The notes: generated by a model from the letters alone, not told the origin. Positions 1 through 9,900 are shown, counted from the stretch's first letter. The stretch: DNA of 64,000 nt from DATARR01 sp034666985 (GCA_034666985.1 JAXDKS010000006.1:62001-126000); one strand, 5' to 3'. Translations and numbers: made by a program.

Positions 1-560
1 AAGAGGTCGTGATGGGCACCCAGGCGCTGTTCATCGACGACCACAAGTGCGTGCGCTGCGGCAACTGCATTGCCGCCTGTGAAGGGGTGCACGAGGACGG
101 CCAGGCGCGTCTGTCGCTGACCGGCATCAAGTTCTACAACCTCCTCGCCCCCAACTCCTGCTGGCAGTGCGAGAACCCGCTGTGCATGACCGACTGCCCG
201 CCGGACGCCATCGCCCGCGACCCGCACGGCGAGGTCTACATCAAGAGCAACTGCATCGGCTGTGGCAACTGCGAGAAGAACTGCCCCTACGACAACATCT
301 TCATGGTCCACCCCAAGGCCGAGCGGACGCTCTTCGACTGGGTGAAGGGGCTGCTGGGCTTCGACGACGCCGGGGGAGGACGCGCAGAGCCGAAGGAGGA
401 CGCCGGCCGCACCGTGGCCGTCAAGTGCGACCTCTGCCGGGAGATCCACGGCGGTCCGGCCTGCGTGCGGAGCTGTCCCACGGGGGCGGCGATCCGGCTG
501 GAGCCGGAGCAGTACCAGGCGCGCCTCGACGATCTGCTGGCGCGGAGCCGGGGGCTCTGA
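1..560 (+). CDS. Four-cluster ferredoxin subunit (5' partial)
   Basis: Iron-sulfur electron-transfer protein of the DmsB/HybA-like class. Four cysteine groups are visible: CVRCGNC near the start, CWQCENPLCMTDC, CIGCGNC, and CDLC...CVRSC before PTGAAI, enough for four [4Fe-4S] clusters. The reading frame is open to the window edge (...EVVMGTQALF), so GTG 9 or ATG 12 is probably not the true start. In the family I recall with this exact ferredoxin layout, a cyclic-nucleotide-binding domain precedes it; that part lies outside the window and is inference. It overlaps the next gene by one base (TGATG), so it probably forms a complex with the membrane protein that follows and feeds electrons into the cytochromes downstream. 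Confidence 0.85.
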   Translation, partial: EVVMGTQALFIDDHKCVRCGNCIAACEGVHEDGQARLSLTGIKFYNLLAPNSCWQCENPLCMTDCPPDAIARDPHGEVYIKSNCIGCGNCEKNCPYDNIFMVHPKAERTLFDWVKGLLGFDDAGGGRAEPKEDAGRTVAVKCDLCREIHGGPACVRSCPTGAAIRLEPEQYQARLDDLLARSRGL

Positions 561-1399
561 TGCTGCTGCGCACGGCGGAGAGCAGGCGCTGGCGCCGAAT
601 CTTCTGGGTCTTTCTGCTGCTGCTCGTGGCCACGTACGTCTACTACGACCGCCGCACCTCCTTCACCCACGGCGGCTCCCAGGGGGGGATCGCCTATGGC
701 GCCCTGGGCACCCTGGCGATCCTCATCCTCCTCTACTTCGGGGTGCGCAAGCGGTCGTACCGCAGCACCTGGGGGACGCTGGAAGGGTGGCTCCAGTGCC
801 ATCTCTACCTCGGGTTGCTGTCGGCGTTCCTCATCCTCTTCCATACCGGCTTCCGTTTCCACGACAAGGTGGCGATCGCGGCCTTCGCCGTCCTCCTGGC
901 GGTGGTGGCGAGCGGCTTCTGGGGAGCGGTGGTCTACACCGGCGTGCCCCGCCGTCTGACCGAGGTGGAGGGCGACCTGGCACCGGCGGACATGGCCGAG
1001 CAGCTCGACCAGCTCGGCCGCACCATGGCGCGCTTGGCCACCGGCCGCTCGGCGTCCTTCCAGAAGGTCTGCACGGGGTTGCTCGCCGAGCTGGTGCCGG
1101 AGCGGCTGGCGGGCTGGAAGCTCCTCTTCGGAGCCGGCAAGAGGAAGGGGGGCGACGCCGCCTCGCCCTGGGCGGCCGAGCTGGCGCGGGTGCCGGCGGG
1201 CGAGCAGGAGGAGCTGCGTCAGCTCCTCGTCCTCGCCCGCCAGCGCCGGGAGCTGCACCAGCGCCTCCTCGTCCAGCAGCGCTACCGCAACCAGCTCGAG
1301 GTCTGGCTCTACCTCCACCTGCCGCTCTCCCTCGCCCTGGTGGCGCTGGTGGCGGCGCACCTGATTGCGGTGTTCTTCTTCTCGAGGGTCAGGCTCTAG
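560..1399 (+). CDS. Polytopic membrane protein, probable b-type cytochrome
   Basis: 279 aa with about five hydrophobic segments (roughly residues 12-30, 48-68, 80-98, 105-130 and 250-275). Histidines sit inside or at the edge of segments 3 and 5: LQCHLYLG, LFHTGFRFHD, YLHLPLSLALVALVAAHL. Such His pairs are what a diheme membrane cytochrome b or ferric-reductase-like protein would use, but I see no diagnostic family signature, so heme binding is inference. A charged region of about 120 residues separates TM4 from TM5 and probably lies in the cytoplasm. ATG 560 is chosen because it overlaps the ferredoxin stop. It likely anchors that ferredoxin and passes electrons from or to quinone and the periplasmic cytochromes. 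Confidence 0.65.
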   Translation: MLLRTAESRRWRRIFWVFLLLLVATYVYYDRRTSFTHGGSQGGIAYGALGTLAILILLYFGVRKRSYRSTWGTLEGWLQCHLYLGLLSAFLILFHTGFRFHDKVAIAAFAVLLAVVASGFWGAVVYTGVPRRLTEVEGDLAPADMAEQLDQLGRTMARLATGRSASFQKVCTGLLAELVPERLAGWKLLFGAGKRKGGDAASPWAAELARVPAGEQEELRQLLVLARQRRELHQRLLVQQRYRNQLEVWLYLHLPLSLALVALVAAHLIAVFFFSRVRL

Positions 1400-1402
1400 G
1401 CC

Positions 1403-2992
1403 ATGCCCTTCCTCGTCGAGCGCCCGGACGACCCCCAGACTCCCGCCGTACGGGTGGAGGCGGACGAGCTGCGGATCGGCCGCGGCACCAACGCCGACCT
1501 GCGGCTCGACGATCCCGCCGTGGCCCTGGAGCATGCCCGCATCGAGCGGGTGGGGGACGGCTACCGGCTGGTGAACCTGGGGAGCGACACCGGCACCTAC
1601 CTGAACGGCAGGCCGGTGACGAGCGCCACGGTTCTAAAGGATGGTGACACGATCGGCCTCGGCGGCTCGCAACTGCGGGTGCAGTGGAGCTCGCCCGCGG
1701 ATCCGCTGACCCTGGAGGTGCGGCCCGTGGTGGCTGCCGCGGTTGCCCCGGCCGCGGGGCCGGCTGCGGTCAAGGTTCCCCGAGTGGACTATCTGCGGGC
1801 CTATGCCCTGCGCCGGCCGTTCCTCACCAAGGGGTTCCTCGCCCTCCTCCTCACCCTGGCGGCCGCGGGCGGTCTCGCGGCCCTCCCCCGATTCCGGCTC
1901 TGGCGGGCGTTCCAGCCTGGCCCGGTGAGCGCGGCCCATCAGCTCCAGCAGGTGGGCTGCTTCAACTGTCACACCCCTTGGAAGGGACCCACCTCTGTGG
2001 GCTGCGGCAGCGCGGGGTGCCATCCGCGCGCGGACCATCAGGCGCGCCAGGCCTCCACCCCGGCCTGCGCGGACTGCCACTTCGAGCATCGCGGCCAAGC
2101 GAGACTGACCGTGGTGAGCGACGCGAATTGCGTTGCCTGCCACGGCGACCTGAAGGTGAAGAGCGGGGAGCCGGCCTTCGCCCGCCACGTCACCGCCTTC
2201 CCGGAGGGGCACGCTGATTTCTCCCTCACCCTTCCGAGCGGCGGCCGGTTGCCCATCGCCGAGGCCGTGGCCCGCCGGGTGGACCCAGGCACCGTGCGGC
2301 TGAATCACGCCTTCCACCTGAAGCCGGGCCTGCTCAGCCCCGAGGGGCGGGTGACCCTCGCCTGCCGGGATTGCCACCAGCCCGGGCCGGGGCCGACCGG
2401 AATGAGACCGGTGAGCTTCGCGCAACACTGCGACCGCTGCCACCGGCTGACCTTCGACCCCGCGCTGCCGGACGAGGAGGCGCCCCACGCCGAGCCGCGC
2501 GCCGTCAACAACGAGCTGTTGGCGATCTACTCCGTGAACGAGGGGAGCATGGGGTCATACCGCGAGCGGCGGCGGATCATCGTCCGCAATCCGGGAGCGG
2601 CGATGGGGCTCAACCTGAGCGCCCGGGTGCGGGCCCAGGTGGTCGAGGCCGAGAGCCTCCTCTACCGCTCGGCCTGCCTCAAGTGCCATCCCATGAACCT
2701 CAACGCCCGGCCTTTCCCCGTGGTGGCGCGGGCGGATACGCCGGGCGAGTGGCTGCGGCTCTCCCACTTCGACCACGAGGCTCACGTCAATCTCCAGGGG
2801 ATGACCTGCGAGTCCTGCCACGTCCGGGCAGCGGCCAGCACGGCGACGGCCGACCTCCTCCTGCCCGGGATCGAAGCCTGCGGCGGGTGCCACGGCGGCA
2901 ACGGCCGGCCTCCCGGGAACGCGGCTCTGAAGGCCGGGCGGACGGAATGCCGGGAATGCCACACCTACCACCCCGCGCGGAGGAGGATCTGA
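1403..2992 (+). CDS. FHA domain - TM - multiheme cytochrome c fusion
   Basis: 529 aa. Residues about 20-100 form an FHA phosphothreonine-binding domain (LRIGRGTNADLRLDD, then a TYLNG/DGDTIGLG stretch). A hydrophobic helix follows at about 138-163, preceded by RR and K, which predicts FHA in the cytoplasm and the rest in the periplasm. The periplasmic part carries nine CXXCH motifs (CFNCH, CADCH, CVACH, CRDCH, CDRCH, CLKCH, CESCH, CGGCH, CRECH) and one CX4CH (CGSAGCH), so up to ten c-hemes. The unpaired histidines between motifs could be distal ligands. It begins 3 nt after the membrane protein and ends overlapping the next gene. The fusion would connect a cytoplasmic phospho-signal to a periplasmic electron carrier; that role is inference. 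Confidence 0.88.
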   Translation: MPFLVERPDDPQTPAVRVEADELRIGRGTNADLRLDDPAVALEHARIERVGDGYRLVNLGSDTGTYLNGRPVTSATVLKDGDTIGLGGSQLRVQWSSPADPLTLEVRPVVAAAVAPAAGPAAVKVPRVDYLRAYALRRPFLTKGFLALLLTLAAAGGLAALPRFRLWRAFQPGPVSAAHQLQQVGCFNCHTPWKGPTSVGCGSAGCHPRADHQARQASTPACADCHFEHRGQARLTVVSDANCVACHGDLKVKSGEPAFARHVTAFPEGHADFSLTLPSGGRLPIAEAVARRVDPGTVRLNHAFHLKPGLLSPEGRVTLACRDCHQPGPGPTGMRPVSFAQHCDRCHRLTFDPALPDEEAPHAEPRAVNNELLAIYSVNEGSMGSYRERRRIIVRNPGAAMGLNLSARVRAQVVEAESLLYRSACLKCHPMNLNARPFPVVARADTPGEWLRLSHFDHEAHVNLQGMTCESCHVRAAASTATADLLLPGIEACGGCHGGNGRPPGNAALKAGRTECRECHTYHPARRRI

Positions 2993-4551
2993 TGCCTCGC
3001 CCGGCGGTCCTCGTCCTGCTCGCCCTGATCGTCGTCGGCCCCGCAGTGGCAGCCCGGCGACCCCGGAAGCCGCCCCCTCCGCCGCCCCCTCCTGCAGAGG
3101 GCGGCGGGGTGCCCGCGTCGGCGTGCGACGCTCTGAGCTCGACCGAGGTGACGGGGCTGCTCAACGCCGCGGCGTCGGCCATCAACTTTCCCACTCTGGC
3201 GGTGGCGGTGGTGGACCGGCCGGGGAACGTCCTCGGTCTCTATCTCCAGGGGAGCCCCACGCCGGCGCAGCAGGACCAGGCGGTGGGGCTCGCCCGCACC
3301 GGCGCCTTCTTCAGCAACGACCAGGCGCCCCTCTCCTCGCGGACCGTGCGCTTCGTCAGCGGCCTCCACTTCCCGCCCGGCATCGCCCGCACGGGCAACG
3401 CCGCCCTCTACGGCATCGAGAGCACCAACCGCGGCTGCGATCTCAACGTCACCTTCAACGGCGGCAAGTCCCTGCCCCGGGCCATCTCGGTCGCCGGCGG
3501 GACGTGCAACGCCTTCGACTCCTCCGGCTGCGGCACCGGACCAGTGACCGGCAAGGTGGTGGACCTCTCGGGGAACCCGAGGGACACCAACCCGTCGGCC
3601 GTGAACCCTGGGGGATTGCCCATCTTCCGCGGCGGCACGCTGGTCGGGGGGATCGGAGTCGCCGGAGTGCCGGCCGGGAAGCTCGACGCCGCCGAGTTCG
3701 CCGCGTTGTCAGCCTTCTCGGGAGGATTGACACCGTTCCCGTCACCCCTGCCGGAGCCGGGGGTGGTGTTCATCGACGGCATCCGCCTCCCCTTCGTGCG
3801 CCAGATCCAGCGGCCGGCCGGGGTGTCCGCGGGCTCGGCCTCCGGCACCAGGACGGTCGACCCGGCGGGGGGGCAGTGCGCGCCGGACGAAGACCTGGTG
3901 GGTCCCATGCCGGGCTCGAACCTGTCGCTCGGCGAGGTGCAGCAGATCATCCATCAGGCCGTGGACGCCGCGAGCCGGACCCGCGCCGTGATCCGCCTGC
4001 CCATCGGCCGGAGGACCCGCATGGTCATCGCCGTGGGGGACGTGGACGGCAAGGTCCTGGCCCTCTACCGCATGCCGGACGCCACCGTCTTCTCGGTGGA
4101 CGTGGCGGTGGCCAAGGCCCGCAACGTCGCCTACTTCAGCGGCCCCGGAGCGGGGGACCTCCCCGAGGTGCCGGCCGGCACGGCGATCAGCAACCGCACC
4201 CTGAGCTTCGGCGGCCAGCCTCTCTTCCCGGCGGGGATCGACGGCAGCGGCCCGGGCCCGTTCTTCGACCTGTTCAGGAACGACGTCCTCCACCCCTGCT
4301 CCCAGGGCTTCGCACCCCCGGGGCCGAACCAGAACGGCATCGTCTTCTTCCCCGGCAGCCTCCCCCTCTACAAGGGGAACCTCCTGGTGGGCGGCCTGGG
4401 AGTGAGCGGCGATGGCGTCGAGCAGGACGACTACGTGACCTTCCTCGGCGCCCAAGGCTTCCTGCCGCCCAAGGGCCTCTGGGCCGACAACGTCTTCGTG
4501 GATGGGGTGCGGCTGCCGTTTTTGAAGTTTCCCAGGAACCCGGAGCAGTGA
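2992..4551 (+). CDS. Secreted tandem GlcG/HbpS-like (DUF336) protein
   Basis: 519 aa. The N terminus is a signal peptide (MPRPAVLVLLALIVVGPAVA) followed by a poly-proline linker (eight P in a row near residues 24-31). Two GlcG/HbpS-type modules follow. The first holds VVDRPGNVLGLY and ...GLARTGAFFSNDQAPLSSR; the second, after residue about 300, holds VGDVDGKVLALYRMPD and VAVAKARNVAYFSG. Both end in a glycine-rich IFRGGTLVGGIGV / LYKGNLLVGGLGVSG strand. HbpS-family domains can bind heme or small ligands; here the function is unknown. No CXXCH is present. The start overlaps the upstream cytochrome stop (TGATG), so it is co-translated with the electron-transfer genes and could be a periplasmic heme-handling or assembly factor. 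Confidence 0.75.
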   Translation: MPRPAVLVLLALIVVGPAVAARRPRKPPPPPPPPAEGGGVPASACDALSSTEVTGLLNAAASAINFPTLAVAVVDRPGNVLGLYLQGSPTPAQQDQAVGLARTGAFFSNDQAPLSSRTVRFVSGLHFPPGIARTGNAALYGIESTNRGCDLNVTFNGGKSLPRAISVAGGTCNAFDSSGCGTGPVTGKVVDLSGNPRDTNPSAVNPGGLPIFRGGTLVGGIGVAGVPAGKLDAAEFAALSAFSGGLTPFPSPLPEPGVVFIDGIRLPFVRQIQRPAGVSAGSASGTRTVDPAGGQCAPDEDLVGPMPGSNLSLGEVQQIIHQAVDAASRTRAVIRLPIGRRTRMVIAVGDVDGKVLALYRMPDATVFSVDVAVAKARNVAYFSGPGAGDLPEVPAGTAISNRTLSFGGQPLFPAGIDGSGPGPFFDLFRNDVLHPCSQGFAPPGPNQNGIVFFPGSLPLYKGNLLVGGLGVSGDGVEQDDYVTFLGAQGFLPPKGLWADNVFVDGVRLPFLKFPRNPEQ

Positions 4552-4590
4552 GCGCTCTGTCCCCATCTCCCGTCCGGGGGCGATTTGCCC

Positions 4591-4795
4591 TTCGAAACCT
4601 CACCCCCGGCCAATCTCTGCCGGGGCCCGGGGGGAGAGGGGGGGCGAGACAGAACCGGGAGAGCTTTGTAGGGTGCGCTGTGCGCACCATCACCGTTCAC
4701 GGTGCGCACAGCGCACCCTACGGCAAGGCCGCCCGCAGGAGTCACCCCTCTCCCCCCGGGCCCCGGCAGAGATTGGCCGGGGGTGAGGCTTCGAA
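4591..4795 (+). repeat. Composite nested inverted repeat (MITE-like)
   Basis: Two 49-bp arms, 4591-4639 (starting TTCGAAACCTCACCCCCGGC) and 4747-4795 (ending GGGGTGAGGCTTCGAA), are near-perfect reverse complements. They enclose a second palindrome at 4668-4721. There is no transposase and the whole element is about 205 bp. It fills the only real gap in the cytochrome operon, and the right arm may supply the start codon of the next gene. Confidence 0.85.
4668..4721. repeat. Family A palindromic repeat, copy 1
   Basis: Perfect 21-bp arms (GTAGGGTGCGCTGTGCGC plus ACC, at 4668-4688, and its reverse complement at 4701-4721) around a 12-base loop. Near-identical copies lie at 30882-30937 and 44279-44333, so this is a dispersed element and not only a local hairpin. 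Confidence 0.9.
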
Positions 4796-6815
4796 GGGGA
4801 AGCCGGCGAAGTCACGCAGGACGCTTGGACCGGCCCTGCTCCCCATCCTTATCTATATAGGCTTCGCATCCGCCGCAATCGCCCAGCCCCTCCACCTCAC
4901 CCTCAACCACGATCAGCCCCTCTTCACCCGCACCCCCGCCCTCACCGTCGCCGGCACCACGGACGCGCCGGCGGGCTCGAAAGTCGAGGTGACGATCGGC
5001 GCCGCCACGCACGAGGCCGTGGTCGCGGAGGGAGGGAGTTGGCGCCTGGAGTGGCCCGAGCCCCTGGCGGGGGGGCAGTACACGGTGACGGCCCGGGTGA
5101 CCGATGAGACGGGGCGTTCGGCCGCCACGGATCAGCCGCTCGTCGTGCAGCTCCCCGGACGGCTCGCCCGCGGTCCCCTGCTGCCCACGGAGCTGGACTA
5201 CGACTCTCCCGAGGAGACCGCGGCGGCGGATTTCCAGGAATTCACCGACCGCTGGCGGATCGTGCCGCCTCCCTACGAGCTCCGCGTCCAGAGCCGGGGG
5301 AAGTGGGACCCCTACAACCAGAACCGCTGGAAGGGGGACCTCCCCTGGCGGGGGACCGACGTCTTCCTGAACGTCTCCGCCGTCTCCGACACCCTGACCG
5401 AGGCCCGCCAGCTTCCCACCCCCTCGGGGGTGAGCACGGACCGGCCGGGAAGCATCCGCTTCTTCGGCCGCGACGGCCAGGCCTTCGGCTTCCAGCAGAT
5501 CGCCCTCTCGGCCGACCTGTTCAAGGGCGACACCGCCTTCAAGCCTATCGAGTGGCGGGTGAAGGGCACCGTGGTGGTCAACCTGAACGCCGTCAAGGTG
5601 GCGGAGAACGCCGTGGTGCGGCCCGACGTGCGCGACGGCACCAGCCGCACCCGCGGCTTCCTCGCCCTCCAGGAGCTGTTCGGCGAGTGGAAGCTGCGCG
5701 ACCTCTCGCCCAATTTCGACTTCATTTCCGTGCGGGCCGGCATCCAGCCGTTCAGCAGCGACTTCCGCGGCTTCGTCTTCACCGACACCAACTTCGGCGT
5801 GCGCCTGTTCGGCAACTACCATTCGAACCGCGACCAGTACAACCTCGCCGTCTTCGACCGCCTGGAGAAGGACACCAACAGCGGCCTCAACACCTTCGAC
5901 CGGCGCCATCAGCAGGTGGCGGTGGCCAATTTCTACCGTCAGGACTTCCTCACCCCGGGCTACACGGCCCAGGCCTCCCTCCACTACCTGCGCGACGAGG
6001 CTACCTTCAGCTTCGACAAGAACGGCTTTCTGGCCCGGCCCGACCCCGTGGGCTCGGCCCAGCCGCACGAGATCGAGGCCGTCTACCTCGGCGTGACGGG
6101 CTCGGGGCACGTGGGACGGATCAACGTCGAGGACGCCCTCTACTTCGTCACCGGCAAGGACAGCCTCAACCCCATCGCCGGCCCGGCCCGGCCCACGAAG
6201 CCCGACGAGGGGGACCGGGTGGACGTCCGGGCGTTCATGGGCGCCGTCGAGCTGTCGCTCGACCGCGACTGGTACCGCCCGAAGCTGGCCTACTTCTACG
6301 CCTCGGGCGACGGCGACCCGGTGGACCGCAACGCCAAGGGGTTCGACTCGATCTTCGACAACCCCGCCTTCGCCGGCGGCGGCTTCAGCTTCTGGAATCG
6401 GATGGGGATCCGCCTCGCCGGCTCGGGCGTCACCCTGGTGAGCCGGGGGAGCCTGCTGCCCGACCTGCGGAGCAGCAAGGAGGAAGGGCAGCCGAACTTC
6501 GTGAATCCGGGGCTCCACCTCGCGAGCGCCGCCGTGGACCTCGACCTCACGCCGAAGCTGCGGGCCGCGCTGACCGCCAACTACCTGCGCTTCGACAAGA
6601 CCGAGACGCTGGAGCTGGTCCTCTTCCAGTCGCCCATCCACCGCGAGATCGGCTGGGACCTCTCGGCGGGAGTCCGCTGGCGCCCCTACCTCAACCAGAA
6701 CGTGGTGCTGCTGGGAGGCCTCGCCGCCTTCCTGCCGGGTAAGGGGTTCGCGGACATCTATGAAAAGAATAAGCCGCTCTTCGCCGCCTTCACCGATCTG
6801 GTCCTGACGTACTGA
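4773..6815 (+). CDS. Outer-membrane beta-barrel protein with N-terminal Ig-like domain
   Basis: About 680 aa. A signal sequence (SRRTLGPALLPILIYIGFAS, then AAIAQP) is followed by a bacterial Ig-like domain (about residues 40-125: TPALTVAGTTDAPAGSKVEV ... YTVTARVTDETGRSA) and then a long region of alternating amphipathic strands rich in aromatic residues and ending VLTY, as expected for an outer-membrane porin. No ATG or GTG precedes the signal peptide in frame after the last stop-free stretch; TTG 4773, inside the repeat arm, is the best conventional start but is uncertain. In this operon it is the natural candidate for the barrel that lets electrons or substrate cross the outer membrane alongside the multiheme cytochromes. 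The specific barrel family is not recognised. Confidence 0.75.
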   Translation: MAGGEASKGKPAKSRRTLGPALLPILIYIGFASAAIAQPLHLTLNHDQPLFTRTPALTVAGTTDAPAGSKVEVTIGAATHEAVVAEGGSWRLEWPEPLAGGQYTVTARVTDETGRSAATDQPLVVQLPGRLARGPLLPTELDYDSPEETAAADFQEFTDRWRIVPPPYELRVQSRGKWDPYNQNRWKGDLPWRGTDVFLNVSAVSDTLTEARQLPTPSGVSTDRPGSIRFFGRDGQAFGFQQIALSADLFKGDTAFKPIEWRVKGTVVVNLNAVKVAENAVVRPDVRDGTSRTRGFLALQELFGEWKLRDLSPNFDFISVRAGIQPFSSDFRGFVFTDTNFGVRLFGNYHSNRDQYNLAVFDRLEKDTNSGLNTFDRRHQQVAVANFYRQDFLTPGYTAQASLHYLRDEATFSFDKNGFLARPDPVGSAQPHEIEAVYLGVTGSGHVGRINVEDALYFVTGKDSLNPIAGPARPTKPDEGDRVDVRAFMGAVELSLDRDWYRPKLAYFYASGDGDPVDRNAKGFDSIFDNPAFAGGGFSFWNRMGIRLAGSGVTLVSRGSLLPDLRSSKEEGQPNFVNPGLHLASAAVDLDLTPKLRAALTANYLRFDKTETLELVLFQSPIHREIGWDLSAGVRWRPYLNQNVVLLGGLAAFLPGKGFADIYEKNKPLFAAFTDLVLTY

Positions 6816-6857
6816 GGAGAAAACGTGCTTTCCCCGCTTTTTCATAGACAAACCCCT

Positions 6858-6923
6858 CCCTCTTCTCCCGGTGAGGGGGGTGGGAGGGGGCGGGAGAAGA
6901 GGGTCGGGGTGATGAGGGTCTTC
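6858..6923 (+). repeat. Family B palindromic repeat with tail
   Basis: Arms CCCTCTTCTCCCG (6858-6870) and CGGGAGAAGAGGG (6891-6903) with a G-rich loop, followed by the tail TCGGGGTGATGAGGGTCTTC (6904-6923). The same arms and tail recur at 50183-50249 and, inverted, at 30783-30860. The ATG in the tail is the start codon of the decaheme cytochrome gene. Confidence 0.85.
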
Positions 6924-9900
6924 ATCGCCGCCCTCATCGTGGCAGCCGGAATCGCCCTAGCCGCCGCCCAGCCCCCCGACTCCCCAGCCGTCTCCGGCCT
7001 CCAACGCCAGCGGACACCCCGGACGAAGGCGGACCTCCTCTCCCAGGGCTGCCTCACCTGCCACGCGGGCATCGAGCCCATCCACCCCACGCAGACGGTG
7101 CAGATCGGCTGCACGGAGTGCCACGGCGGCGACGCCTCCGCCGTCCGCCCTCCCGGAGCCGATCCCGGCGGCGCTCCCTACGAGGAGGCGAAGAAACGGG
7201 CCCACGTCCAGCCGTTGTATCCAGACCTCTGGCCCACGTCCGCCAACCCCGAGCGCACCTATACGCGGCTGCTCCAGGAGTCGCCCGAATTCGTCCGCTT
7301 CATCAATCCCGGGGATTTGCGGGTGGCCCAGGAGACCTGCGGCCCCTGCCATCAGGAGCAGGTCAACCGGGTGCTCAAGAGCCCGATGACCACCTCGTCC
7401 ATCTTCTATGGCGCGGCGGCCTACGCCAACGGCGTCCTGGGGCAGAAAGCCACCTTCCTGGGGGAGAGCTACGGACCGGGGGGCCGGCCCGGCAAGGTCC
7501 AGCCCGTGGCCCCGCTCACCCCGGAGCAGCTCGCCCGCGGCGCCCTGCTTCTGCTCTATCCCCTGCCCCGGTGGGAGATCACCCAGCCCGGGGAGTACTT
7601 CCGCGCCTTCGAGCGCGGCGGCGTGCTCCAGCCGTCCTCCTTCCCGGACGTCGGCAATCCCAATCCCCTGGACGAGCCGGGCCGGCCCGACATCCGCCTC
7701 TCCAACCGCGGGCCGGGCACGGGCCTGCGCATCAGCCCGGCACTGATCAACCTGCACAAGACGCGGCTCAACGATCCCCACCTGTCGTTCCTGGGGACCA
7801 ACGACCATCCGGGGGACTACCGCTCCAGCGGCTGCACGGGCTGCCATGTGATCTACGCCAACGACCGCGATCCCGCCAATTCCGGCCCGTGGTCCGTCTT
7901 CGGCAACCTGGGGAAGAGCGCCACGGCCGATCCGACGATCCCCAGGAGCGAGCCCGGCCACCCCGTCCGCCACAGCTTCACCCGGGCGGTGCCGACCAGC
8001 CAGTGCATGTCCTGCCACATGCACCAGCCGAACTCGTTCGTCAACACCTATCTCGGCTACACCATGTGGGACTACGAGACGGACGGCGAGGCGCTGTGGC
8101 CCAAGGAGCAGCGCTACCCCACGGCGGCCGAGCGGCGGGCGAGCCTCGACCGCAACCCCGAGGGCGCGGCCGTGCGCGGCCTGTGGACCGAGCCGGAATT
8201 CCTGGCGAAAATTTCGGAGCTCAACTCCACGCTCAAGCACACCCAGTTCGCCGACTACCACGGCCACGGCTGGATCTTCCGCGCCGTCTACAAGCAGGAC
8301 CGCAAGGGCAGCCTCCTCGACGCCGAGGACCGGATCGTCCCGTTCGACGATCCCGACCGGTTCAGGAAGGCGGTCCACCTCAAGGACGTCCACCTGGAGA
8401 AGGGGATGCACTGCACGGACTGCCACTTCTCCCAGGACTCCCACGGCGACGGGCTGATCCACGGCGAGTACGGCGACTCCCTGGAGATCGGCTGCGAGGA
8501 TTGCCACGGCACCGTCCGCTCCAAGGCCAGCCTGCGCACCTCGGGACCCGCGGCGCCCCCGGGAGGGACCGACCTGTCGCTCGGCACCACCCCGTCCGGC
8601 CGGCGGCGGTTCGTCTGGCGCGACGGCCGGCTCTGGCAGCGCTCCATGCTCGATCCCAAGGTCGAGTGGGAAGTGGTGCAGGTCCAAGATTCCATCACCC
8701 CGGGCAACCCCCACTACAGCGAGCGGTCGCGCCTCGCCAAGACCCTGCGCAAGGACGGCGCGACGTGGGGCTCCGTGCCGGGCCCCGCGGACACCGCCGC
8801 CCTCGCCCACGCCGACTCGCGGATGACCTGCTACACCTGCCACTCGGCCTGGGCCACGGCCTGCTCCGGCTGCCACCTCCCCCAGGAGGCGAACGCGAAA
8901 TCCGAGAGCCACCATTTCGAAGGCGGCGAGACCCGCAACTACGCCTCCTACAATCCGCAGGTCATCCGCACCGACGCCTACATGCTGGGGATCAACGGCA
9001 AGGTGAAGGGCAACCGCATCGCCCCCGTGCGCTCCTCCTCGGCCCTGGTGCTCTCCTCGGTCAACGCCAGCCGCCAGCGTTTCTACGTCCAGCAGCCGCC
9101 CATCTCCGCCCCGGGCTTCAGCAGCCAGGCCTTCAATCCCCACGTGCCCCACACCGTGCGGGCCCGGGAGACCAAGACCTGCACCGACTGCCACGCCTCG
9201 GCGGCGGGGGACAACAACGCCTGGATGGCCCAGCTCCTCACCCAGGGGACCAACTTCGTCAACTTCGTCGGCCGCTTCGCCTGGGTGGGCGAGGGGCGGG
9301 AGGGGATGGAGGCGGTCGCCGTCACCGAGTCCGAGGAGCCCCAGGCGGTGATCGGCAGCTACCTCCACCGCCTCGCCTATCCGGACTTCTACAAGGCCCA
9401 CCAGACGCGCAAGCTGGAGCTTCCCGAGGCCCATCACCATGATGCTGGCGGCGAGGTGCGCGGCCTCCAGCTCCGGGGCGAGTACCTCTTCACCGCCCAG
9501 GGGTCCGGCGGCTTCGAGGTCTACGACGTGGCCAACGTGGACAACAAGGACTTCTCCGAGCGCGTCGTCACCGCTCCGGTCTCGCCCCTCGGCCAGCGGA
9601 CGTCCGTGCGCACCCGCGACGCCACGGGAGTCGCCCTGCCCACCACCATGCCGGTGGCGCGGCGCAAGGGCGATCCCGCCAACCTGGAGCAGCCGCTCCA
9701 TCCGATCTACGACTACGCCTTCGTCTCCGACCGCGAGGAGGGGCTGATCCTGGTGGACGTGACGACGCTGACCGACGGCAACCCGGCGAACAACTTCCTC
9801 AAGCGGGCCCTCACCTTCAACCCGGGCGGCGCTCTCACCGGCGCCGAGGGGCTGACGGTGGCCGGCACCTGGGTCTACGTAGTGACCAAGGACGAGCTGG

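Noticed and set aside
3123..4772. N-terminal extension of the outer-membrane barrel protein back to 3123
   Set aside because: That part is out-of-frame reading of the GlcG/HbpS gene and the composite repeat, with low-complexity Arg/Gly/Pro content.
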